In this document: positions 1-5,266 of the stretch, in pieces
Numbering within the stretch: position 1 is the first letter of the stretch
How the letters are laid out: every line of letters starts with the position of its first letter
Assembly (NCBI GenBank): GCA_045533115.1
Contig: JAZSHF010000037.1
Span: 1 to 6,337, forward strand
Direction: 5' to 3'
Origin: Colimorpha_A sp045533115
GTDB lineage: Bacteria; Bacillota; Clostridia; Oscillospirales; CAG-272
DNA: 6,337 bases
Notes under the pieces: generated by a model
What the model was told of the DNA's origin: nothing
Seen by the model: only the letters and a program-made list of their open reading frames with translations
The model's database searches: none
Translations under genes and position numbers: made by a program

Positions 1-18
1 CGCATACGGTGACGAAGA

Positions 19-72
19 CGGAGAATAACAAAAGAGGATCTGCCATGGCAGATCCTCTTTTGTTATTCTCCG
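19..72. terminator. Bidirectional intrinsic terminator, 54-base perfect palindrome
   Basis: Two 27-base arms are exactly complementary and meet at a central CCATGG. The GC-rich core (AGAGGATCTGCC and its complement) is flanked by AACAAAA on the left and TTTTGTT on the right, so either strand gives a hairpin followed by a U-rich run. It terminates queT, whose TAA stop (63-65) lies inside the right arm. It probably also ends a rightward gene lying mostly outside the window, since frames open from base 1 stop at 10-12 or 26-28. Perfect pairing is seen directly; termination is inferred. Confidence 0.85.
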
Positions 73-545
73 AAAATGCGCTTGGAGATCGGCTTGATCG
101 CTTTCAGAAGAAGCGTGCCGAGCAAGCCGCAGGAAGCAAGCTCTCCGATAAAGACGGAGAGGAAAAGAAGCAAATACGCATCGGGCACACCGTAAGCGAA
201 GATCAGAACGGGCGGGATGATCAGGGCGTTTGACAGCATGGGCGGCACCGTTGCAAGAAGGGGGTGGCGGCGCAGAAAATACGTGCCGATCGCACCGAGC
301 AGGGTGGCAATACTGCCGAGGCAAATGTCGATCGCAATGCACCCCGTCAGATAGTTGGCAAGCAGACAACCGAGAAACAGTCCCGGGATCGCCGCGCTTG
401 TCAGCACGGGAAGAACGGTGAGTGCCTCCGCAGGTCTTAGCTGAAACGCGCCGAAGACGGGCACGTTAATGAAGGACAGGGCAACGTAGAGAGCGCATAC
501 CGATGCGCCGACGGTCAGATAGCGTACTTGGTTTTTCTTATTCAT
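63..545 (-). CDS. queT: QueT family transporter, queuosine precursor uptake (ECF S component type)
   Basis: This is a 160-residue integral membrane protein of the QueT family, thought to be the substrate-binding S component of an ECF-type importer for queuosine precursors such as preQ1. Very hydrophobic segments lie at about 9-28, 42-66, 70-90, 98-118 and 122-148, ending in a basic tail (KPISKR). The family signature RPAEALT is at 37-43, after the first membrane segment. Length is normal for the family and the gene looks intact. The ATG at 545 is supported by GGAG (554-557), 8 bases upstream. A preQ1-I-like aptamer overlaps that ribosome binding site, so both protein and leader point to queuosine metabolism. 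No ECF energising genes (ecfA/ecfT) lie nearby, so the protein probably shares a genome-wide module. It appears monocistronic: own promoter upstream, terminator at the stop codon. The exact ligand is inferred from the family and the leader. Confidence 0.9.
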   Translation of the reverse strand: MNKKNQVRYLTVGASVCALYVALSFINVPVFGAFQLRPAEALTVLPVLTSAAIPGLFLGCLLANYLTGCIAIDICLGSIATLLGAIGTYFLRRHPLLATVPPMLSNALIIPPVLIFAYGVPDAYLLLFLSVFIGELASCGLLGTLLLKAIKPISKRIFGE

Positions 546-552
546 TTTTCAT

Positions 553-600
553 ACTCCTTAGTTTTTTTGCGGATGAGGAGGGAGTGTAACTCACCCGATG
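553..600 (-). promoter_or_regulatory. preQ1-I-like riboswitch in the queT leader
   Basis: Read on the minus strand, the leader has GGG, the loop TGAGTTACAC, then CCC, a pyrimidine-rich linker and the A-rich tail AAAAAAACTAAGGAG. TACAC and AAAAACTAAGGAG are hallmarks of preQ1-I aptamers. AGTT in the loop (588-591) can pair with AACT in the tail (560-563), giving the expected H-type pseudoknot immediately next to the GGAG ribosome binding site. That suggests translational repression when preQ1 is bound. The GGG/CCC stem is shorter than in textbook examples, and a competing 8-base-pair stem (CGGGTGAG with CTCATCCG, one G-T pair) covers the same bases, so the class assignment is not certain. Position directly before queT strongly supports it. 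Confidence 0.75.
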
Positions 601-609
601 AACGCTCCT

Positions 610-638
610 ATTATAGCACGCCTTTTTAAAAAAAGCAA
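610..638 (-). promoter_or_regulatory. queT promoter
   Basis: On the minus strand there is TTGCTT (638-633), a 17-base spacer, and TATAAT (615-610) preceded by TGC, making an extended -10. Transcription would start near 603, just ahead of the riboswitch, so the aptamer begins almost at the 5' end of the message. The motif match is seen; activity is inferred. Confidence 0.75.
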
Positions 639-831
639 GAGGGAAGGAGAAATTCGTTGGGTAATCGCTTGAGGCTCTGTGACCGCTTTCTTCGTGTCCT
701 TCATGTCCTGATCAAATGAAAAACTTCCAAAAGCCGGGTGGGGTGTGTGAAGAAGCGCACAAACGGTGCGTAAGATTAGCTAAAAACGCAAAAAAAGGGC
801 GTGATCTTTCCCGTCGTCTGCTTGACAAAAG

Positions 832-1491
832 TTAATAGTGTTCGGCAATCCATTTCCTTGACCAAGCAAATAATGCTTCGGACATCAAATCGAAATCAAG
901 TTTTCTACCACTCTTCAAATCCAAGAATGTTTCGACAATACCTCGTTCATCGTAAGATGCGATTTGAAGCACTTCTTTTTGATCTTTGATATATTTTCCC
1001 GTCTGCTTAAAGACGATTGCCTGCACAACGAAAGAGGCGGATTTATAAAGCCCGCGCAATATGTCGGCGCTCTTTTCGTGCAACATATTATGTACACAGC
1101 CGTGATAGATATTGCAAGCGCCGATTTTGATTGCTCTGCTCACAGCAGCTTCGTCAATCACATCAAGCAATTCTTCGATACTTCCTTTGATTGGGGTTGT
1201 ATCATAATAAAACTGAAAAAGATCGGAAGACTCCCAATTCAGAAGCTCGTCCTTTCCCGAAAGAAAACCGCAAATCAGTTCTCTGTGAGGCAAGCCGTCG
1301 AGCATTGCATTGTAGACGTGAATATCCGAAGCAGACAAGTGATCCAGTATTACAACCATATCAATATCGCTTGTATCATGAGCTTCGCCGCGCCCGTAAC
1401 TTCCTTGCAATCCAACAAAACACGCGCGATCTCCAAAGGTATCGTTTAATGCATTAAGAAATGTATTTATCCAGTTGTTTATATCGATCAT
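832..1491 (-). CDS. Nucleotidyltransferase-fold protein (pol beta superfamily), substrate unknown
   Basis: This is a 219-residue soluble protein. Residues 30-44 carry the superfamily signature: G30-S31, R34, G35, then S41-D42-I43-D44, where the two aspartates would bind the catalytic metals. A third carboxylate is plausibly D97 in FYYDTTPIKG. The N-terminal fold (about 1-110) is therefore a nucleotidyltransferase. The C-terminal half (about 115-219) is predicted mostly helical, and TGKYIKDQKEVL resembles the helical substrate-binding or HEPN-like domain found after such folds in antibiotic nucleotidyltransferase relatives. Catalytic residues are intact, so it is probably active, transferring a nucleotide to a small molecule, tRNA or protein. 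The acceptor cannot be read from the sequence. No separate HEPN gene follows, so a classical two-gene MNT/HEPN toxin-antitoxin pair is not evident. The start at 1491 is supported by AAGGAG (GGAG at 1500-1503), 8 bases upstream. I see no clear promoter or terminator. Confidence 0.8.
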   Translation of the reverse strand: MIDINNWINTFLNALNDTFGDRACFVGLQGSYGRGEAHDTSDIDMVVILDHLSASDIHVYNAMLDGLPHRELICGFLSGKDELLNWESSDLFQFYYDTTPIKGSIEELLDVIDEAAVSRAIKIGACNIYHGCVHNMLHEKSADILRGLYKSASFVVQAIVFKQTGKYIKDQKEVLQIASYDERGIVETFLDLKSGRKLDFDLMSEALFAWSRKWIAEHY

Positions 1492-1543
1492 TTTGCATTC
1501 TCCTTTGTCGTTTTACATGATGCAATCAACATAACTCTCAATG

Positions 1544-1699
1544 AGGTGCATTTTGAAGAATTTGCTTCGCAAATATGATGTTGCGCCACTTCGTGCGCGA
1601 GTGATGCGATGTTTGCCATAAAATGTGGCGAAGCCACGCATCATTCGCGTCAGCGTTCATCATTTGCCAAAGGCAAACATCATTCAAAAAACGCACCTT
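1544..1699. repeat. MITE-like cluster of small hairpins with short inverted ends
   Basis: This roughly 155-base noncoding element lies between the nucleotidyltransferase gene and the tRNA terminator. Its ends are imperfect inverted repeats: AGGTGCATTTTGAA on the left, and on the right the complement of AGGTGCGTTTTTTGAA. Inside are ATTTGC-TTC-GCAAAT (1560-1574), a GCG/CAC stem with TTC loop (about 1583-1598), GTGGC-GAA-GCCAC (1625-1637) and TTTGCC-AAA-GGCAAA (about 1663-1677). Long-range pairs link GAGTGATGCG with CGCATCATTC, and GATGTTTGCC with GGCAAACATC. ATGATG-like words recur between hairpins. There is no credible coding sequence. The pattern matches the short dispersed palindromic elements of many Clostridia genomes; mobility is inferred only. 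Confidence 0.6.
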
Positions 1700-1725
1700 T
1701 GTCGGTAGACAAAAGTGCGTTTTTT
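1686..1725 (-). terminator. tRNA terminator hairpin
   Basis: An AAAAAACGCAC arm pairs with GTGCGTTTTTT. One C-A mismatch follows, then TTTGTC pairs with GACAAA across a GGTA loop, making an 18-position stem. Leftward transcription leaving the tRNA meets this hairpin three bases after CCA and then a U-run. One arm coincides with the right inverted end of the neighbouring repeat element, so the element may have inserted at, or grown from, this terminator. Confidence 0.75.
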
Positions 1726-1727
1726 GT

Positions 1728-1804
1728 TGGTGGGCCATGTAGGACTCGAACCTACGACCAACCGGTTATGAGCCGGTAGCTCTAACCAACTGAGCTAATG
1801 GCCC
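1728..1804 (-). tRNA. tRNA with CAU anticodon, probably tRNA-Ile2 (lysidine type), alternatively elongator Met
   Basis: This is a 77-base tRNA with encoded CCA. The acceptor stem GGGCCAT pairs fully with ATGGCCC, with discriminator A. The D-arm is GCTC/GAGC, the anticodon stem ACCGG/CCGGT, and the T-arm GTAGG-TTCGAGT-CCTAC; all stems are perfect. The anticodon loop CTCATAA places CAT at 34-36 (bases 1768-1770 of the window). CAU can be initiator Met, elongator Met or Ile2. The first acceptor pair is G-C, unlike many initiators. The C4-G69 and C5-G68 pairs recognised by TilS are present, and the T-arm and loop resemble the B. subtilis Ile2 form as I recall it. I therefore favour Ile2, whose C34 TilS converts to lysidine to read AUA. 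The tRNA call is firm; the identity is not. Confidence 0.95.
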
Positions 1805-1818
1805 TTTGCGACTTTTCT

Positions 1819-1836
1819 ATTATAACAGACTGTTAT
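1819..1836 (-). promoter_or_regulatory. tRNA promoter -10 with overlapping 15-base palindrome
   Basis: TATAAT (1824-1819) preceded by TGT makes an extended -10, placing the start near 1812 and leaving about an 8-base leader before the tRNA. No good -35 is visible in the AT-rich upstream sequence. ATAACAG-A-CTGTTAT (1822-1836) is a perfect palindrome overlapping the -10 and could be an operator or chance. Confidence 0.6.
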
Positions 1837-1891
1837 GAATAAATATATATAAATTTGTGTACAAAAAAAGAATGGCAAGATAAATCTGATA

Positions 1892-1967
1892 TGCACCCCA
1901 AAAGTCAGACGCTTTTGAAGGTGCGTATTGATATTTAATTTTGTCTAAGCTTTTTGTTTCACTTCAT
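1892..1967. repeat. Possible IS3-family terminal remnant with internal hairpin
   Basis: The left part begins TGCACCCCAAAAGTCAGAC. The right part, read on the minus strand, contains GTGAAACAAAAAGCTTAGAC followed by AAAATTAA. Both resemble IS3-family ends (TGNACTGNCCCCAAAAAGTTAGAC type), and they face each other, as the two ends of an element would. Only about 75 bases lie between the outer edges and no transposase is present. The left part also folds as GCACC-C-CAAAAG, a loop, CTTTTG-AA-GGTGC (1893-1924). Family resemblance is from memory, so this is a tentative call. Confidence 0.35.
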
Positions 1968-1996
1968 TCACGGGGAGGATTTATTTTGAAAACGTC

Positions 1997-2025
1997 TTGC
2001 ATTGCGCTTGAAGGTATGGTATAAT
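1997..2025 (+). promoter_or_regulatory. Promoter of the FAD-dependent dehydrogenase gene
   Basis: TTGCAT (1997-2002), a 17-base spacer, and TATAAT (2020-2025) preceded by TGG as an extended -10. A second TATAAT overlaps at 2025-2030. The start would be near 2032, giving a leader of about 47 bases that contains the hairpin at 2042-2063. Confidence 0.75.
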
Positions 2026-2041
2026 ATAATCGTTTGAAATA

Positions 2042-2063
2042 ACCCCGCAAGTCTTGCGTGGGT
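2042..2063 (+). promoter_or_regulatory. Leader hairpin ahead of the FAD-dependent dehydrogenase
   Basis: ACCCCGCAA pairs with TTGCG-T-GGGT across a GTC loop, nine pairs with one bulged T. It lies about ten bases after the predicted transcription start and six bases before the GGAGG ribosome binding site. There is no U-run after it, so it is not a terminator. It may stabilise the message or tune translation; no known riboswitch class is recognisable. Confidence 0.4.
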
Positions 2064-2078
2064 GATTCGGAGGGATCT

Positions 2079-3446
2079 ATGACGTACGACGTGATTGTCA
2101 TCGGTGCAGGCCCCGGCGGTATCTTTTCTGCTTACGAGCTTGCAAAGCAGAATAAGGATCTGCGCGTTGCCGTTTTTGAAGCGGGTCACGAGCTTGCAAG
2201 GCGTAAATGCCCGATTGACGGAGAGAAGATCAAGAGCTGTGTCAGCTGCAAGAGCTGCTCCATCATGAGTGGCTTCGGCGGTGCGGGCGCTTTCTCGGAC
2301 GGCAAATACAATATTACGAACGATTTCGGCGGCACGCTTCACGAATACATCGGCAAGAAGCACGCGCTGGATCTGATGCAGTACGTGGACGAGATCAATA
2401 TGGCGTACGGCGGGGAAGGGACCAAGCTCTATTCCACGACGGGCACGTCACTCAAGAAGGTGTGCATCCAGAACGATCTGCACCTGCTTGACGCATCGGT
2501 GCGCCATCTCGGCACCGACATCAACTACGTGGTGCTGGAAAATCTCTATAACTACCTGAAGGACAAGGTGACCTTCTTCTTTGATACGCCCGTCGATGCC
2601 GTGTGCCGCCTTGATGACGGCTACGAGATCAAGTGCGGCGATGACTCTTATCTGTGCGATAAGTGCATCATTTCTGTCGGCAGAAGCGGCAGTAAGTGGA
2701 TGGAGCGCGTTTGCCGCGAGCTTTCGATTCCCACCAGCTCCACCCGTGTGGATATCGGCGTGCGTGTTGAGCTTCCCGCAGAGGTGTTCTCGCATCTGAC
2801 GGACGAGCTTTACGAGAGTAAGATCCTCTACCGCACGAAGGAGTACGCCGACAAGGTTCGCACATTCTGTATGAATCCGCGCGGCAGCGTTGTCAACGAA
2901 AACACGAACGGCATCATCACCGTGAACGGCCATAGCTACGAGGATAAAAAGAAGCAGACGAACAATACGAACTTCGCACTTCTGGTCGCCAAGCACTTCT
3001 CCGAGCCCTTCAAGGACTCGAACGGCTACGGCGAGTCGATCGCACGTCTGTCCAATATGCTGGGCGGCGGTGTCATCGTTCAGCGCTTCGGCGATTTGAT
3101 CCGCGGTAAGCGCTCCACGCAGAGCCGCATCGACGAATCCTTTGTCACGCCTACCCTGAAGGCAACGCCGGGCGATCTCAGCCTCGTCCTTCCTAAGCGC
3201 ATTCTCGACGACATCATCGAGATGATCTATGCGCTCGATAAGGTCGCCCCGGGTACGGCAAACGACGATACACTCCTCTACGGCGTCGAGGTCAAGTTCT
3301 ACAACATGGAGGTGCAGGTGGATCACAACCTGCAGACCTGCTACGACGGCCTCTACGTCATCGGCGACGGTAGCGGCATCACCCACTCGCTCTCTCACGC
3401 CTCCGCCAGCGGCGTCCACGTCGCACAGGCGATCGCAGGGAAGTGA
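2079..3446 (+). CDS. FAD-dependent dehydrogenase, COG2509-like, with tetracysteine motif
   Basis: This is a 455-residue flavoprotein. Residues 4-14 (DVIVIGAGPGG) form the dinucleotide-binding Rossmann start and E34 closes the first beta-alpha-beta unit, the site for the FAD adenosine. C44, C54, C57 and C60 form a CPx(8)CxxCxxC cluster, followed by GFGGAGAFSDGK (65-76), a strong signature of the uncharacterised COG2509 dehydrogenase group. The C-terminal GLYVIGDGSGITHSLSHA (about 424-441) is the second FAD-contacting motif found in glutathione-reductase-like folds. The product is cytoplasmic, with no signal peptide or membrane segment, and full length. Its electron donor and substrate are unknown. 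The four cysteines could hold an Fe-S cluster or zinc, which is inference. I chose ATG 2079, not GTG 2058, because GGAGG (2069-2073) sits five bases upstream and the Rossmann motif starts at once. It is monocistronic, with its own promoter and terminator. Many codons end in G or C, more than in the two-component genes. Confidence 0.88.
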   Translation: MTYDVIVIGAGPGGIFSAYELAKQNKDLRVAVFEAGHELARRKCPIDGEKIKSCVSCKSCSIMSGFGGAGAFSDGKYNITNDFGGTLHEYIGKKHALDLMQYVDEINMAYGGEGTKLYSTTGTSLKKVCIQNDLHLLDASVRHLGTDINYVVLENLYNYLKDKVTFFFDTPVDAVCRLDDGYEIKCGDDSYLCDKCIISVGRSGSKWMERVCRELSIPTSSTRVDIGVRVELPAEVFSHLTDELYESKILYRTKEYADKVRTFCMNPRGSVVNENTNGIITVNGHSYEDKKKQTNNTNFALLVAKHFSEPFKDSNGYGESIARLSNMLGGGVIVQRFGDLIRGKRSTQSRIDESFVTPTLKATPGDLSLVLPKRILDDIIEMIYALDKVAPGTANDDTLLYGVEVKFYNMEVQVDHNLQTCYDGLYVIGDGSGITHSLSHASASGVHVAQAIAGK

Positions 3447-3456
3447 AGCAAGTAAA

Positions 3457-3497
3457 CAATAAGAAAAGGAGATCCGTCGGATCTCCTTTTCTTATTG
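3457..3497. terminator. Bidirectional intrinsic terminator, 41-base perfect palindrome
   Basis: Two exact 20-base arms meet at a single central T (3477). The core GGAGATCCG is flanked by AATAAGAAAA on the left and TTTTCTTATT on the right, so both strands yield a strong hairpin with a U-rich tail. It sits ten bases after the dehydrogenase stop and 65 bases beyond the sensor kinase stop, serving the two convergent units. Its design matches the palindrome at 19-72, though the core sequence differs. Confidence 0.88.
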
Positions 3498-3562
3498 AGC
3501 CCGGGAAAGGATTTTTGTATTGTCATTTTGAGCAAACGCAAAAAATTCTTGCCGCTAAATGA

Positions 3563-5266
3563 TTATTTTCCAAACACAACGGTTACGGTCGTGCCGATGC
3601 CGAAGTCACTCTCAATAGAAAGCTCCGCACCGGAAATAGCGCAGATGTGCTTAACGATGGCAAGACCAAGGCCTGTTCCACCGATACGCTTGGAGTGGGA
3701 TTTGTCAACACGGTAGAAGCGCTCGCAAAGTCTTGGCAGATGCTCCTTCTCAATACCGATGCCCGTATCCTTGACCCCGAGACAAACGCCTGCATCTGTG
3801 TCGGTAATCGAAATTGTTACCGAGCCACCGTCCTTGTTATACTTGATGGCATTTGAAACAAGATTTTCAACAAGCTCAAATATCATGGTTTGATCGGCGG
3901 TAAGCTTTGCCGAGCCAACAATGGTAGCGGTGATATTTCTACTTTGTGCTTTTTCGGAAAGCCCGTCGAGAACCTCTCTCGCAATTTCTTCAAGAGCAAC
4001 CTCGGAAAGAACTCTCTTCGGTGCATCTCCGCTTTCAATTTTTGAAAGCATAAGCATATCCGAAATAAGAGAGCCGAGTCTAAGGCTTTCTTTATAAATT
4101 CGTCCGAGCTGTTTCTTTGAAGCATCGTCAATGCCTTCCTTGTTCATGAGAACCTCGGCAAATCCCTGCATGACTGTAATAGGCGTTTTTAGCTCGTGAG
4201 AAGCGTTGGCAAAGAAATCACTCTTTTGCTTCTGAATAAGCTTTTCTTGTGTAATATCAGTGACGATAAGGATTGCGGCAATCTCGTCGGAAATCGCATC
4301 GTCGGTTACCTTACTAATGACTACGGAAAGCGCCATTCCGTTATAAGAGCAGGTAAAAGCGTGATCCTCACCCAAATGGCTTGAAATGTTTTCATATATT
4401 TCAAGGTTCTTGACGAGGAAGATCAAATCCCTTCCGATATCGCGATGTGTACCGTTAAATAATGAAAACGCACTCTTGTTAGCAAATACAATTCTCTTTG
4501 TAGAATCAAGTGCAATAATGCTTTGAGATACGTTATCAAGCACGGTGTTCAGCTTAACTCTCTCACTGTCTGCAATACGAATATGACTATGAATATTTGC
4601 ATTCAGCTCGTTGATCTGATTGAGCACGGCAAAAAGTTCAGGTTCGCTCATATCGGTTTTAATCGGAACATACTCTCCGCCATTCAAGCTTTTTAGGCTA
4701 TCACCGATTTCGGTAACCTTCCCCGATACGCTTCTCGAAAGGATATTCGAGAGGACGAATGAAATAATCAGAGAAACGGCAAGAACCACGATGAGTAATG
4801 GAACGAGTGCCGTTATGTAAGAGGTGACTTGACTGCTTCTCACGGCAAGACGAAGAATAACCTCTGCGCCGTCAGAAAGCGTTGTTTTAACCGCATAGTA
4901 GGTCATATCGCATTTGAAGGTGTCGGAATATCTCTCAACGGTAGTCGGATTTCCGGCTATGGCGTTTATGATTTCCTCACGGTCGGCGTGATTACCAAGT
5001 TCAGCCTTTGCATCGCTTTCGTAGAGAGTATTACCTTCTATGTCAAAAATTGTGATGCGAAGTTCGGGGTTATCCGAATAAGCATTAAAAACGGCAAAAT
5101 CACTTTGCTCGTTGAGCAGCATTGCCGCAAGCTCGGTTTCTTCCTTCAGCCGTTCGTTTACCACATTCTTGGTGTTCAGATTAACGGCAACAAGACCGAA
5201 AGCAAACATCAAAAGAACCGAAACGAGAGTAACCGCAAAGAATCGGTAGAATATCTTCTTTTTCAT
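3563..5266 (-). CDS. phoR: Membrane sensor histidine kinase, PhoR-like
   Basis: This is a 567-residue kinase, probably the phosphate-limitation sensor. TM1 is at about 8-30, an extracytoplasmic sensor region at about 31-148, TM2 at about 150-172, a HAMP-like linker at about 173-228, and a PAS domain at about 235-340. The HisKA dimerisation domain (about 346-412) has the phosphoacceptor H357 in ASHELKTP. The ATP-binding domain (about 455-566) has N-box E467/N468 and N472, G1 box DTGIGI (500-505), F-box ERFYRVD (515-521) and G2 box GGTGLGLAI (529-537). All catalytic motifs are intact. It would autophosphorylate and pass phosphate to the regulator encoded just upstream, which it overlaps by ATGA, suggesting translational coupling. 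GAGG lies only four bases before the ATG. The order TM, sensor, TM, HAMP, PAS, kinase is typical of PhoR in Firmicutes. The phosphate role rests on architecture plus the neighbouring Pho boxes and transporter. The ligand is not visible. Confidence 0.88.
   Translation of the reverse strand: MKKKIFYRFFAVTLVSVLLMFAFGLVAVNLNTKNVVNERLKEETELAAMLLNEQSDFAVFNAYSDNPELRITIFDIEGNTLYESDAKAELGNHADREEIINAIAGNPTTVERYSDTFKCDMTYYAVKTTLSDGAEVILRLAVRSSQVTSYITALVPLLIVVLAVSLIISFVLSNILSRSVSGKVTEIGDSLKSLNGGEYVPIKTDMSEPELFAVLNQINELNANIHSHIRIADSERVKLNTVLDNVSQSIIALDSTKRIVFANKSAFSLFNGTHRDIGRDLIFLVKNLEIYENISSHLGEDHAFTCSYNGMALSVVISKVTDDAISDEIAAILIVTDITQEKLIQKQKSDFFANASHELKTPITVMQGFAEVLMNKEGIDDASKKQLGRIYKESLRLGSLISDMLMLSKIESGDAPKRVLSEVALEEIAREVLDGLSEKAQSRNITATIVGSAKLTADQTMIFELVENLVSNAIKYNKDGGSVTISITDTDAGVCLGVKDTGIGIEKEHLPRLCERFYRVDKSHSKRIGGTGLGLAIVKHICAISGAELSIESDFGIGTTVTVVFGK

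Noticed and set aside
1..28. Possible 3' end of a rightward gene at the window edge
   Set aside because: Frames open from base 1 stop at TGA 10-12 or TAA 26-28, just before or inside the terminator. This fits a convergent gene, but four to nine codons are too few to call a product or choose the frame.
790..812. Weak hairpin with T-run after the nucleotidyltransferase gene
   Set aside because: Only a three-pair GGG/CCC stem with a ten-base loop precedes seven T residues on the minus strand, too weak to call a terminator.
822..827. Rightward TTGACA
   Set aside because: No -10 element lies at 16-18 bases downstream (GCAATC there) and the site points into the antisense of the nucleotidyltransferase gene.
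964..1449. Rightward 161-codon frame over the nucleotidyltransferase gene
   Set aside because: No ribosome binding site or family motif, and it is antisense to a gene with an intact catalytic signature.
1538..1738. Minus-strand 66-codon frame across the repeat and terminator
   Set aside because: It translates the palindromic repeat and the tRNA terminator and starts in the tRNA 3' end; it has no supporting start signal.
2058..2078. Alternative GTG start seven codons upstream of the flavoprotein ATG
   Set aside because: The ribosome binding site GGAGG lies between the GTG and the ATG, and the Rossmann motif begins right after the ATG, so 2079 is preferred.
2448..3419. Long minus-strand reading frame (323 codons) inside the flavoprotein gene
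   Set aside because: It is antisense to a clear FAD protein with conserved motifs, has low-complexity Ala/Val/Asp-rich sequence, no family motif, and arises from GC-rich third positions of the real gene.
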